Origin: Prosapia bicincta
Taxonomy: Eukaryota > Arthropoda > Insecta > Hemiptera > Cercopidae
DNA: 64,000 nt
Direction: 5' to 3'
NCBI GenBank assembly: GCA_036971475.1
Contig: JBAIZL010000005.1
Span: 64,328,655 to 64,392,654, forward strand
The stretch's first letter is position 1, and each line of letters begins with the position of its first letter. This document shows, in pieces, positions 25,801 through 40,800 of the stretch. The notes under the pieces were generated by a model. That model saw only the letters and a list, made by a program, of their open reading frames with translations, made no database searches and was not told the DNA's origin. The position numbers were made by a program, and so were the translations under genes.

Positions 25801-28800
25801 ATTCCTAACGACCCCTAAGTTCTAAGGTTGTGAAATAATCGTGGATCATTTCGACAAGATCATTTACCAAAAGTAGAGATCTCTAGCGAGGTCTACTTTT
25901 TGCAAATCCATTTATAGGAATATATATAAACAATTCCTAACGAGCCCTAAGTTCTAAGGTTGTGAAATAATCGTGGATCATTTCGACAAGATCATTTACC
26001 AAAAGTAGAGATCTCTAGCGAGGTCTACATTTTGCAAATCCATTTATAGGAATATATATAAGCAATTCCTATCGACCCCTAAGTTCTAAGGTTGTGAAAT
26101 AATCGTGGATTATTTCGACAAGATCATTTACTAAATGTAGAGATCTCTAGCGATGTCTACATTTTGCAAATCCATTTATAGAAATATATATAAACAATTC
26201 CTAACGATCCCTAAGTTCTAAGGTTGTGAAATAATCGTGGATCATTTCGACAAGATCATTTACCAAAAGTAGAGATCTCTAGCGAGGTCTACATTTTGCA
26301 AATCCATTTATAGGAATATATATAAACAATTCCTAACGACCCCTAAGTTCTAAGGTTGTGAAATAATCGTGGATCATTTCGACAAGATCATTTACCAAAA
26401 GTAGAGATCTCTAGCGAGGTCTACATTTTGCAAATCCATTTATAGGAATATATATAAACAATTCCTAACGACCCCTAAGTTCTAAGGTTGTGAAATAATC
26501 GTGGATCATTTCGACAAGATCATTTACCAAAAGTAGAGATCTCTAGCGAGGTCTACATTTTGCAAATCCATTTATAGGAATATATATAAACAATTCCTAA
26601 CGACCCCTAAGTTCTAAGGTTGTGAAATAATCGTGCATCATTTCGACAAGATGGTTTACCCAAAGTAGAGATCTCTAGCGAGGTCTACACTTTGCAAATC
26701 CATTTATAGGAATATATATAAACAATTCCTAACGAGCCCTAAGTTCTAAGGTTGTGAAATAATCGTGGATCATTTCGACAAGATCATTTACCAAAAGTAG
26801 AGATCTCTAGCGAGGTCTACATTTTGCAAATCCATTTATAGGATTATATATAAGCAATTCCTATCGACCCCTAAGTTCTAAGGTTGTGAAATAATCGTGG
26901 ATTATTTCGACAAGATCATTTACTAAATGTAGAGATCTCTAGCGATGTCTACATTTTGCAAATCCATTTATAGAAATATATATAAACAATTCCTAACGAT
27001 CCCTAAGTTCTAAGGTTGTGAAATAATCGTGGATCATTTCGACAAGATCATTTACCAAAAGTAGAGATCTCTAGCGAGGTCTACATTTTGCAAATCCATT
27101 TATAGGAATATATATAAACAATTCCTAACGACCCCTAAGTTCTAAGGTTGTGAAATAATCGTGGATCATTTCGACAAGATCATTTACCAAAAGTAGAGAT
27201 CTCTAGCGAGGTCTACATTTTGCAAATCCATTTATAGGAATATATATAAACAATTCCTAACGACCCCTAAGTTCTAAGGTTGTGAAATAATCGTGGATCA
27301 TTTCGACAAGATCATTTACCAAAAGTAGAGATCTCTAGCGAGGTCTACATTTTGCAAATCCATTTATAGGAATATTTATAAGCAATTCCTAACGACCCCT
27401 AAGTTCTAAGGTTGTGAAATAATCGTGGATCATTTCGACAAGATCATTTACCAAAAGTAGAGATCTCTAGCGAGGTCTACATTTTGCAAATCCATTTATA
27501 GGAATAGATATAAACAATTCCTAACGAGCCCTAAGTTCTAAGGTTGTGAAATAATCGTGGATCATTTCGACAAGATCATTTACCAAAAGTAGAGATCTCT
27601 AGCGAGGTCTACATTTTGCAAATCCATTTATAGGATTATATATAAGCAATTCCTATCGACCCCTAAGTTCTAAGGTTGTGAAATAATCGTGGATTATTTC
27701 GACAAGATCATTTACTAAATGTAGAGATCTCTAGCGATGTCTACATTTTGCAAATCCATTTATAGAAATATATATAAACAATTCCTAACGATCCCTAAGT
27801 TCTAAGGTTGTGAAATAATCGTGGATCATTTCGACAAGATCATTTACCAAAAGTAGAGATCTCTAGCGAGGTCTACATTTTGCAAATCCATTTATAGGAA
27901 TATATATAAACAATTCCTAACGACCCCTAAGTTCTAAGGTTGTGAAATAATCGTGGATCATTTCGACAAGATCATTTACCAAAAGTAGAGATCTCTAGCG
28001 AGGTCTACATTTTGCAAATCCATTTATAGGAATATATATAAACAATTCCTAACGACCCCTAAGTTCTAAGGTTGTGAAATAATCGTGGATCATTTCGACA
28101 AGATCATTTACCAAAAGTAGAGATCTCTAGCGAGGTCTACATTTTGCAAATCCATTTATAGGAATATTTATAAGCAATTCCTAACGACCCCTAAGTTCTA
28201 AGGTTGTGAAATAATCGTGGATCATTTCGACAAGATCATTTACCAAAAGTAGAGATCTCTAGCGAGGTCTACATTTTGCAAATCCATTTATAGGAATAGA
28301 TATAAACAATTCCTAACGACCCCTGAGTTCTAAGGTTGTGAAATAATCGTGGATCATTTCGACAAGATCATTTACCAAAAGTAGAGATCTCTAGCGAGGT
28401 CTACATTTTGCAAATCCATTTATAGGATAATATATAAACAATTCCTAACGACCCCTAAGTCCTAAGGTTGTGAAATAATCGTGGATCATTTCGACAAGAT
28501 CATTTACCAAAAGTAGAGATCTCTAGCGAGGTCTACATTTTGCAAATCCATTTATAGGAATATATATAAACAATTCCTAACGACCCCTAAGTTCTAAGGT
28601 TGTGAAATAATCGTGGATCATTTCGACAAGATCATTTACCAAAAGTAGAGATCTCTAGCGAGGTCTACATTTTGCAAATCCATTTTAGGAATATATATAA
28701 ACAATTCCTAACGACCCCTAAGTTCTAAGGTTGTGAAATAATCGTGGATCATTTCGACAAGATCATTTACCAAAAGTAGAGATCTCTAGCGAGGTCTACA

Positions 28801-31800
28801 TTTTGCAAATCCATTTATAGGAATATATATAAACAATTCCTAACGATCCCTAAGTTCTAAGGTTGTGAAATAATCGTGGATCATTTCGACAAGATCATTT
28901 ACCAAAAGTAGAGATCTCTAGCGAGGTCTACATTTTGCAAATCCATTTATAGGAATATATATAAACAATTCCTAACGACCCCTAAGTTCTAAGGTTGTGA
29001 AATAATCGTGCATCATTTCGACAAGATGGTTTACCCAAAGTAGAGATCTCTAGCGAGGTCTACACTTTGCAAATCCATTTATAGGAATATATATAAACAA
29101 ATCCTAACGACCCCTAAGTTCTAAGGTTGTGAAATAATCGTGGATCATTTCGACAAGATCATTTACCAAAAGTAGAGATCTCTAGCGAGGTCTACATTTT
29201 GCAAATCCATTTATAGGAATATATACAAACAATTCCTAACGACCCCTAAGTTCTAAGGTTGTGAAATAATCGTGGATCATTTCGACAAGATCATTTACCA
29301 AAAGTAGAGATCTCTAGCGAGGTCTACATTTTGCAAATCCATTTATAGGAATATATATAAACAATTCCTATCGACCCCTAAGTTCTAAGGTTGTGAAATA
29401 ATTGTGGATCATTTCGACAAGATCATTTACCAAAAGTAGAGATCTCTAGCGAGGTCTACATTTTGCAAATCCATTTATAGGAATATATATAAACAATTCC
29501 TAACGATCCCTAAGTTCTAAGGTTGTGAAATAATCGTGGATCATTTCGACAAGATCATTTACCAAAAGTAGAGAACTCTAGCGAGGTCTACATTTTGCAA
29601 ATCCATTTATAGGAATATATATAAACAATTCCTAACGATCCCTAAGTTCTAAGGTTGTGAAATAATAGTGGATCATTTCGACAAGATCATTTACCAAAAG
29701 TAGAGATCTCTAGCGAGGTCTACATTTTGCAAATCCATTTATAGGAATATATATAAACAATTCCTAACGACCCCTAAGTTCTAAGGTTGTGAAATAATCG
29801 TGGATCATTTCGACAAGATCATTTACCAAAAGTAGAGATCTCTAGCGAGGTCTACATTTTGCAAATCCATTTATAGGAATATATATAAACAATTCCTAAC
29901 GACCCCTAAGTTCTAAGGTTGTGAAATAATCGTGGATCATTTCGACAAGATCATTTACCAAAAGTAGAGATCTCTAGCGAGGTCTACATTTTGCAAATCC
30001 ATTTATAGGATTATATATAAGCAATTCCTATCGACCCCTAAGTTCTAAGGTTGTGAAATAATCGTGGATTATTTCGACAAGATCATTTACTAAATGTAGA
30101 GATCTCTAGCGATGTCTACATTTTGCAAATCCATTTATAGAAATATATATAAACAATTCCTAACGATCCCTAAGTTCTAAGGTTGTGAAATAATCGTGGA
30201 TCATTTCGACAAGATCATTTACCAAAAGTAGAGATCTCTAGCGAGGTCTACATTTTGCAAATCCATTTATAGGAATATATATAAACAATTCCTAACGACC
30301 CCTAAGTTCTAAGGTTGTGAAATAATCGTGGATCATTTCGACAAGATCATTTACCAAAAGTAGAGATCTCTAGCGAGGTCTACATTTTGCAAATCCATTT
30401 ATAGGAATATATATAAACAATTCCTAACGACCCCTAAGTTCTAAGGTTGTGAAATAATCGTGGATCATTTCGACAAGATCATTTACCAAAAGTAGAGATC
30501 TCTAGCGAGGTCTACATTTTGCAAATCCATTTATAGGAATATTTATAAGCAATTCCTAACGACCCCTAAGTTCTAAGGTTGTGAAATAATCGTGGATCAT
30601 TTCGACAAGATCATTTACCAAAAGTAGAGATCTCTAGCGAGGTCTACATTTTGCAAATCCATTTATAGGAATAGATATAAACAATTCCTAACGAGCCCTA
30701 AGTTCTAAGGTTGTGAAATAATCGTGGATCATTTCGACAAGATCATTTACCAAAAGTAGAGATCTCTAGCGAGGTCTACATTTTGCAAATCCATTTATAG
30801 GATTATATATAAGCAATTCCTATCGACCCCTAAGTTCTAAGGTTGTGAAATAATCGTGGATTATTTCGAAAAGATCATTTACTAAATGTAGAGATCTCTA
30901 GCGATGTCTACATTTTGCAAATCCATTTATAGAAATATATATAAACAATTCCTAACGATCCCTAAGTTCTAAGGTTGTGAAATAATCGTGGATCATTTCG
31001 ACAAGATCATTTACCAAAAGTAGAGATCTCTAGCGAGGTCTACATTTTGCAAATCCATTTATAGGAATATATATAAACAATTCCTAACGACCCCTAAGTT
31101 CTAAGGTTGTGAAATAATCGTGGATCATTTCGACAAGATCATTTACCAAAAGTAGAGATCTCTAGCGAGGTCTACATTTTGCAAATCCATTTATAGGAAT
31201 ATATATAAACAATTCCTAACGACCCCTAAGTTCTAAGGTTGTGAAATAATCGTGGATCATTTCGACAAGATCATTTACCAAAAGTAGAGATCTCTAGCGA
31301 GGTCTACATTTTGCAAATCCATTTATAGGAATATTTATAAGCAATTCCTAACGACCCCTAAGTTCTAAGGTTGTGAAATAATCGTGGATCATTTCGACAA
31401 GATCATTTACCAAAAGTAGAGATCTCTAGCGAGGTCTACATTTTGCAAATCCATTTATAGGAATAGATATAAACAATTCCTAACGACCCCTGAGTTCTAA
31501 GGTTGTGAAATAATCGTGGATCATTTCGACAAGATCATTTACCAAAAGTAGAGATCTCTAGCGAGGTCTACATTTTGCAAATCCATTTATAGGATAATAT
31601 ATAAACAATTCCTAACGACCCCTAAGTCCTAAGGTTGTGAAATAATCGTGGATCATTTCGACAAGATCATTTACCAAAAGTAGAGATCTCTAGCGAGGTC
31701 TACATTTTGCAAATCCATTTATAGGAATATATATAAACAATTCCTAACGACCCCTAAGTTCTAAGGTTGTGAAATAATCGTGGATCATTTCGACAAGATC

Positions 31801-34800
31801 ATTTACCAAAAGTAGAGATCTCTAGCGAGGTCTACATTTTGCAAATCCATTTTAGGAATATATATAAACAATTCCTAACGACCCCTAAGTTCTAAGGTTG
31901 TGAAATAATCGTGGATCATTTCGACAAGATCATTTACCAAAAGTAGAGATCTCTAGCGAGGTCTACATTTTGCAAATCCATTTATAGGAATATATATAAA
32001 CAATTCCTAACGATCCCTAAGTTCTAAGGTTGTGAAATAATCGTGGATCATTTCGACAAGATCATTTACCAAAAGTAGAGATCTCTAGCGAGGTCTACAT
32101 TTTGCAAATCCATTTATAGGAATATATATAAACAATTCCTAACGACCCCTAAGTTCTAAGGTTGTGAAATAATCGTGCATCATTTCGACAAGATGGTTTA
32201 CCCAAAGTAGAGATCTCTAGCGAGGTCTACACTTTGCAAATCCATTTATAGGAATATATATAAACAAATCCTAACGACCCCTAAGTTCTAAGGTTGTGAA
32301 ATAATCGTGGATCATTTCGACAAGATCATTTACCAAAAGTAGAGATCTCTAGCGAGGTCTACATTTTGCAAATCCATTTATAGGAATATATACAAACAAT
32401 TCCTAACGACCCCTAAGTTCTAAGGTTGTGAAATAATCGTGGATCATTTCGACAAGATCATTTACCAAAAGTAGAGATCTCTAGCGAGGTCTACATTTTG
32501 CAAATCCATTTATAGGAATATATATAAACAATTCCTATCGACCCCTAAGTTCTAAGGTTGTGAAATAATTGTGGATCATTTCGACAAGATCATTTACCAA
32601 AAGTAGAGATCTCTAGCGAGGTCTACATTTTGCAAATCCATTTATAGGAATATATATAAACAATTCCTAACGATCCCTAAGTTCTAAGGTTGTGAAATAA
32701 TCGTGGATCATTTCGACAAGATCATTTACCAAAAGTAGAGAACTCTAGCGAGGTCTACATTTTGCAAATCCATTTATAGGAATATATATAAACAATTCCT
32801 AACGATCCCTAAGTTCTAAGGTTGTGAAATAATAGTGGATCATTTCGACAAGATCATTTACCAAAAGTAGAGATCTCTAGCGAGGTCTACATTTTGCAAA
32901 TCCATTTATAGGAATATATATAAACAATTCCTAACGACCCCTAAGTTCTAAGGTTGTGAAATAATCGTGGATCATTTCGACAAGATCATTTACCAAAAGT
33001 AGAGATCTCTAGCGAGGTCTACATTTTGCAAATCCATTTATAGGAATATATATAAACAATTCCTAACGAGCCCTAAGTTCTAAGGTTGTGAAATAATCGT
33101 GGATCATTTCGACAAGATCATTTACCAAAAGTAGAGATCTCTAGCGAGGTCTACATTTTGCAAATCCATTTATAGGAATATATATAAGCAATTCCTATCG
33201 ACCCCTAAGTTCTAAGGTTGTGAAATAATCGTGGATTATTTCGACAAGATCATTTACTAAATGTAGAGATCTCTAGCGATGTCTACATTTTGCAAATCCA
33301 TTTATAGAAATATATATAAACAATTCCTAACGATCCCTAAGTTCTAAGGTTGTGAAATAATCGTGGATCATTTCGACAAGATCATTTACCAAAAGTAGAG
33401 ATCTCTAGCGAGGTCTACATTTTGCAAATCCATTTATAGGAATATATATAAACAATTCCTAACGACCCCTAAGTTCTAAGGTTGTGAAATAATCGTGGAT
33501 CATTTCGACAAGATCATTTACCAAAAGTAGAGATCTCTAGCGAGGTCTACATTTTGCAAATCCATTTATAGGAATATATATAAACAATTCCTAACGACCC
33601 CTAAGTTCTAAGGTTGTGAAATAATCGTGGATCATTTCGACAAGATCATTTACCAAAAGTAGAGATCTCTAGCGAGGTCTACATTTTGCAAATCCATTTA
33701 TAGGAATATATATAAACAATTCCTAACGACCCCTAAGTTCTAAGGTTGTGAAATAATCGTGCATCATTTCGACAAGATGGTTTACCCAAAGTAGAGATCT
33801 CTAGCGAGGTCTACACTTTGCAAATCCATTTATAGGAATATATATAAACAATTCCTAACGAGCCCTAAGTTCTAAGGTTGTGAAATAATCGTGGATCATT
33901 TCGACAAGATCATTTACCAAAAGTAGAGATCTCTAGCGAGGTCTACATTTTGCAAATCCATTTATAGGATTATATATAAGCAATTCCTATCGACCCCTAA
34001 GTTCTAAGGTTGTGAAATAATCGTGGATTATTTCGACAAGATCATTTACTAAATGTAGAGATCTCTAGCGATGTCTACATTTTGCAAATCCATTTATAGA
34101 AATATATATAAACAATTCCTAACGATCCCTAAGTTCTAAGGTTGTGAAATAATCGTGGATCATTTCGACAAGATCATTTACCAAAAGTAGAGATCTCTAG
34201 CGAGGTCTACATTTTGCAAATCCATTTATAGGAATATATATAAACAATTCCTAACGACCCCTAAGTTCTAAGGTTGTGAAATAATCGTGGATCATTTCGA
34301 CAAGATCATTTACCAAAAGTAGAGATCTCTAGCGAGGTCTACATTTTGCAAATCCATTTATAGGAATATATATAAACAATTCCTAACGACCCCTAAGTTC
34401 TAAGGTTGTGAAATAATCGTGGATCATTTCGACAAGATCATTTACCAAAAGTAGAGATCTCTAGCGAGGTCTACATTTTGCAAATCCATTTATAGGAATA
34501 TTTATAAGCAATTCCTAACGACCCCTAAGTTCTAAGGTTGTGAAATAATCGTGGATCATTTCGACAAGATCATTTACCAAAAGTAGAGATCTCTAGCGAG
34601 GTCTACATTTTGCAAATCCATTTATAGGAATAGATATAAACAATTCCTAACGAGCCCTAAGTTCTAAGGTTGTGAAATAATCGTGGATCATTTCGACAAG
34701 ATCATTTACCAAAAGTAGAGATCTCTAGCGAGGTCTACATTTTGCAAATCCATTTATAGGATTATATATAAGCAATTCCTATCGACCCCTAAGTTCTAAG

Positions 34801-37800
34801 GTTGTGAAATAATCGTGGATTATTTCGACAAGATCATTTACTAAATGTAGAGATCTCTAGCGATGTCTACATTTTGCAAATCCATTTATAGAAATATATA
34901 TAAACAATTCCTAACGATCCCTAAGTTCTAAGGTTGTGAAATAATCGTGGATCATTTCGACAAGATCATTTACCAAAAGTAGAGATCTCTAGCGAGGTCT
35001 ACATTTTGCAAATCCATTTATAGGAATATATATAAACAATTCCTAACGACCCCTAAGTTCTAAGGTTGTGAAATAATCGTGGATCATTTCGACAAGATCA
35101 TTTACCAAAAGTAGAGATCTCTAGCGAGGTCTACATTTTGCAAATCCATTTATAGGAATATATATAAACAATTCCTAACGACCCCTAAGTTCTAAGGTTG
35201 TGAAATAATCGTGGATCATTTCGACAAGATCATTTACCAAAAGTAGAGATCTCTAGCGAGGTCTACATTTTGCAAATCCATTTATAGGAATATTTATAAG
35301 CAATTCCTAACGACCCCTAAGTTCTAAGGTTGTGAAATAATCGTGGATCATTTCGACAAGATCATTTACCAAAAGTAGAGATCTCTAGCGAGGTCTACAT
35401 TTTGCAAATCCATTTATAGGAATAGATATAAACAATTCCTAACGACCCCTGAGTTCTAAGGTTGTGAAATAATCGTGGATCATTTCGACAAGATCATTTA
35501 CCAAAAGTAGAGATCTCTAGCGAGGTCTACATTTTGCAAATCCATTTATAGGATAATATATAAACAATTCCTAACGACCCCTAAGTCCTAAGGTTGTGAA
35601 ATAATCGTGGATCATTTCGACAAGATCATTTACCAAAAGTAGAGATCTCTAGCGAGGTCTACATTTTGCAAATCCATTTATAGGAATATATATAAACAAT
35701 TCCTAACGACCCCTAAGTTCTAAGGTTGTGAAATAATCGTGGATCATTTCGACAAGATCATTTACCAAAAGTAGAGATCTCTAGCGAGGTCTACATTTTG
35801 CAAATCCATTTTAGGAATATATATAAACAATTCCTAACGACCCCTAAGTTCTAAGGTTGTGAAATAATCGTGGATCATTTCGACAAGATCATTTACCAAA
35901 AGTAGAGATCTCTAGCGAGGTCTACATTTTGCAAATCCATTTATAGGAATATATATAAACAATTCTTAACGATCCCTAAGTTCTAAGGTTGTGAAATAAT
36001 CGTGGATCATTTCGACAAGATCATTTACCAAAAGTAGAGATCTCTAGCGAGGTCTACATTTTGCAAATCCATTTATAGGAATATATATAAACAATTCCTA
36101 ACGACCCCTAAGTTCTAAGGTTGTGAAATAATCGTGCATCATTTCGACAAGATGGTTTACCCAAAGTAGAGATCTCTAGCGAGGTCTACACTTTGCAAAT
36201 CCATTTATAGGAATATATATAAACAAATCCTAACGACCCCTAAGTTCTAAGGTTGTGAAATAATCGTGGATCATTTCGACAAGATCATTTACCAAAAGTA
36301 GAGATCTCTAGCGAGGTCTACATTTTGCAAATCCATTTATAGGAATATATACAAACAATTCCTAACGACCCCTAAGTTCTAAGGTTGTGAAATAATCGTG
36401 GATCATTTCGACAAGATCATTTACCAAAAGTAGAGATCTCTAGCGAGGTCTACATTTTGCAAATCCATTTATAGGAATATATATAAACAATTCCTATCGA
36501 CCCCTAAGTTCTAAGGTTGTGAAATAATTGTGGATCATTTCGACAAGATCATTTACCAAAAGTAGAGATCTCTAGCGAGGTCTACATTTTGCAAATCCAT
36601 TTATAGGAATATATATAAACAATTCCTAACGATCCCTAAGTTCTAAGGTTGTGAAATAATCGTGGATCATTTCGACAAGATCATTTACCAAAAGTAGAGA
36701 ACTCTAGCGAGGTCTACATTTTGCAAATCCATTTATAGGAATATATATAAACAATTCCTAACGATCCCTAAGTTCTAAGGTTGTGAAATAATAGTGGATC
36801 ATTTCGACAAGATCATTTACCAAAAGTAGAGATCTCTAGCGAGGTCTACATTTTGCAAATCCATTTATAGGAATATATATAAACAATTCCTAACGACCCC
36901 TAAGTTCTAAGGTTGTGAAATAATCGTGGATCATTTCGACAAGATCATTTACCAAAAGTAGAGATCTCTAGCGAGGTCTACATTTTGCAAATCCATTTAT
37001 AGGAATATATATAAACAATTCCTAACGACCCCTAAGTTCTAAGGTTGTGAAATAATCGTGGATCATTTCGACAAGATCATTTACCAAAAGTAGAGATCTC
37101 TAGCGAGGTCTACATTTTGCAAATCCATTTATAGGAATATATATAAACAATTCCTAACGACCCCTAAGTTCTAAGGTTGTGAAATAATCGTGGATCATTT
37201 CGACAAGATCATTTACCAAAAGTAGAAATCTCTAGCGAGGTCTAAATTTTGCAAATCCATTTATAGGAATATATACAAACAATTCCTAACGACCCCTAAG
37301 TTCTAAGGTTGTGAAATAATCGTGGATCATTTCCACAAGATCATTTACCAAAAGTAGAGATCTCTAGCGAGGTCTACATTTTGCAAATCCATTTATAGGA
37401 ATATATATAAACAATTCCTAACGAGCCCTAAGTTCTAAGGTTGTGAAATAATCGTGGATCATTTCGACAAGATCATTTACCAAAAGTAGAGATCTCTAGC
37501 GAGGTCTACATTTTGCAAATCCATTTATAGGAATATATATAAGCAATTCCTATCGACCCCTAAGTTCTAAGGTTGTGAAATAATCGTGGATTATTTCGAC
37601 AAGATCATTTACTAAATGTAGAGATCTCTAGCGATGTCTACATTTTGCAAATCCATTTATAGAAATATATATAAACAATTCCTAACGATCCCTAAGTTCT
37701 AAGGTTGTGAAATAATCGTGGATCATTTCGACAAGATCATTTACCAAAAGTAGAGATCTCTAGCGAGGTCTACATTTTGCAAATCCATTTATAGGAATAT

Positions 37801-40800
37801 ATATAAACAATTCCTAACGACCCCTAAGTTCTAAGGTTGTGAAATAATCGTGGATCATTTCGACAAGATCATTTACCAAAAGTAGAGATCTCTAGCGAGG
37901 TCTACATTTTGCAAATCCATTTATAGGAATATATATAAACAATTCCTAACGACCCCTAAGTTCTAAGGTTGTGAAATAATCGTGGATCATTTCGACAAGA
38001 TCATTTACCAAAAGTAGAGATCTCTAGCGAGGTCTACATTTTGCAAATCCATTTATAGGAATATATATAAACAATTCCTAACGACCCCTAAGTTCTAAGG
38101 TTGTGAAATAATCGTGCATCATTTCGACAAGATGGTTTACCCAAAGTAGAGATCTCTAGCGAGGTCTACACTTTGCAAATCCATTTATAGGAATATATAT
38201 AAACAATTCCTAACGAGCCCTAAGTTCTAAGGTTGTGAAATAATCGTGGATCATTTCGACAAGATCATTTACCAAAAGTAGAGATCTCTAGCGAGGTCTA
38301 CATTTTGCAAATCCATTTATAGGAATATATATAAGCAATTCCTATCGACCCCTAAGTTCTGAGGTTGTGAAATAATCGTGGATTATTTCGACAAGATCAT
38401 TTACTAAATGTAGAGATCTCTAGCGATGTCTACATTTTGCAAATCCATTTATAGAAATATATATAAACAATTCCTAACGACCCCTAAGTTCTAAGGTTGT
38501 GAAATAATCGTGGATCATTTCGACAAGATCATTTACCAAAAGTAGAGATCTCTAGCGAGGTCTACATTTTGCAAATCCATTTATAGGAATATATATAAAC
38601 AATTCCTAACGACCCCTAAGTTCTAAGGTTGTGAAATAATCGTGGATCATTTCGACAAGATCATTTACCAAAAGTAGAAATCTCTAGCGAGGTCTACATT
38701 TTGCAAATCCATTTATAGGAATATATATAAACAATTCCTAACGACCCCTAAGTTCTAAGGTTGTGAAATAATCGTGGATCATTTCGACAAGATCATTTAC
38801 CAAAAGTAGAGATCTCTAGCGAGGTCTACATTTTGCAAATCCATTTATAGGAATATATATAAACAAATCCTAACGATCCCTAAGTTCTAAGGTTGTGAAA
38901 TAATCGTGGATCATTTCGACAAGATCATTTACCAAAAGTAGAGATCTCTAGCGAGGTCTACATTTTGCAAATCCATTTATAGGAATATTTATAAGCAATT
39001 CCTAACGACCCCTAAGTTCTAAGGTTGTGAAATAATCGTGGATCATTTCGACAAGATCATTTACCAAAAGTAGAGATCTCTAGCGAGGTCTACATTTTGC
39101 AAATCCATTTATAGGAATAGATATAAACAATTCCTAACGACCCCTGAGTTCTAAGGTTGTGAAATAATCGTGGATCATTTCGACAAGATCATTTACCAAA
39201 AGTAGAGATCTCTAGCGAGGTCTACATTTTGCAAATCCATTTATAGGATAATATATAAACAATTCCTAACGACCCCTAAGTCCTAAGGTTGTGAAATAAT
39301 CGTGGATCATTTCGACAAGATCATTTACCAAAAGTAGAGATCTCTAGCGAGGTCTACATTTTGCAAATCCATTTATAGGAATATATATAAACAATTCCTA
39401 ACGATCCCTAAGTTCTAAGGTTGTGAAATAATCGTGGATCATTTCGACAAGATCATTTACCAAAAGTAGAGATCTCTAGCGAGGTCTACATTTTGCAAAT
39501 CCATTTATAGGAATATATATAAACAATTCCTAACGACCCCTAAGTTCTAAGGTTGTGAAATAATCGTGCATCATTTCGACAAGATGGTTTACCCAAAGTA
39601 GAGATCTCTAGCGAGGTCTACACTTTGCAAATCCATTTATAGGAATATATATAAACAAATCCTAACGACCCCTAAGTTCTAAGGTTGTGAAATAATCGTG
39701 GATCATTTCGACAAGATCATTTACCAAAAGTAGAGATCTCTAGCGAGGTCTACATTTTGCAAATCCATTTATAGGAATATATACAAACAATTCCTAACGA
39801 CCCCTAAGTTCTAAGGTTGTGAAATAATCGTGGATCATTTCGACAAGATCATTTACCAAAAGTAGAGATCTCTAGCGAGGTCTACATTTTGCAAATCCAT
39901 TTATAGGAATATATATAAACAATTCCTATCGACCCCTAAGTTCTAAGGTTGTGAAATAATTGTGGATCATTTCGACAAGATCATTTACCAAAAGTAGAGA
40001 TCTCTAGCGAGGTCTACATTTTGCAAATCCATTTATAGGAATATATATAAACAATTCCTAACGATCCCTAAGTTCTAAGGTTGTGAAATAATCGTGGATC
40101 ATTTCGACAAGATCATTTACCAAAAGTAGAGAACTCTAGCGAGGTCTACATTTTGCAAATCCATTTATAGGAATATATATAAACAATTCCTAACGATCCC
40201 TAAGTTCTAAGGTTGTGAAATAATAGTGGATCATTTCGACAAGATCATTTACCAAAAGTAGAGATCTCTAGCGAGGTCTACATTTTGCAAATCCATTTAT
40301 AGGAATATATATAAACAATTCCTAACGACCCCTAAGTTCTAAGGTTGTGAAATAATCGTGGATCATTTCGACAAGATCATTTACCAAAAGTAGAGATCTC
40401 TAGCGAGGTCTACATTTTGCAAATCCATTTATAGGAATATATATAAACAATTCCTAACGACCCCTAAGTTCTAAGGTTGTGAAATAATCGTGGATCATTT
40501 CGACAAGATCATTTACCAAAAGTAGAGATCTCTAGCGAGGTCTACATTTTGCAAATCCATTTATAGGAATATATATAAACAATTCCTAACGACCCCTAAG
40601 TTCTAAGGTTGTGAAATAATCGTGGATCATTTCGACAAGATCATTTACCAAAAGTAGAAATCTCTAGCGAGGTCTACATTTTGCAAATCCATTTATAGGA
40701 ATATTTATAAACAATTCCTAACGACCCCTAAGTTCTAAGGTTGTGAAATAATCGTAGATCTTTTCGACAAGATCATTTACCAAAAGTAGAGATCTCTAGC

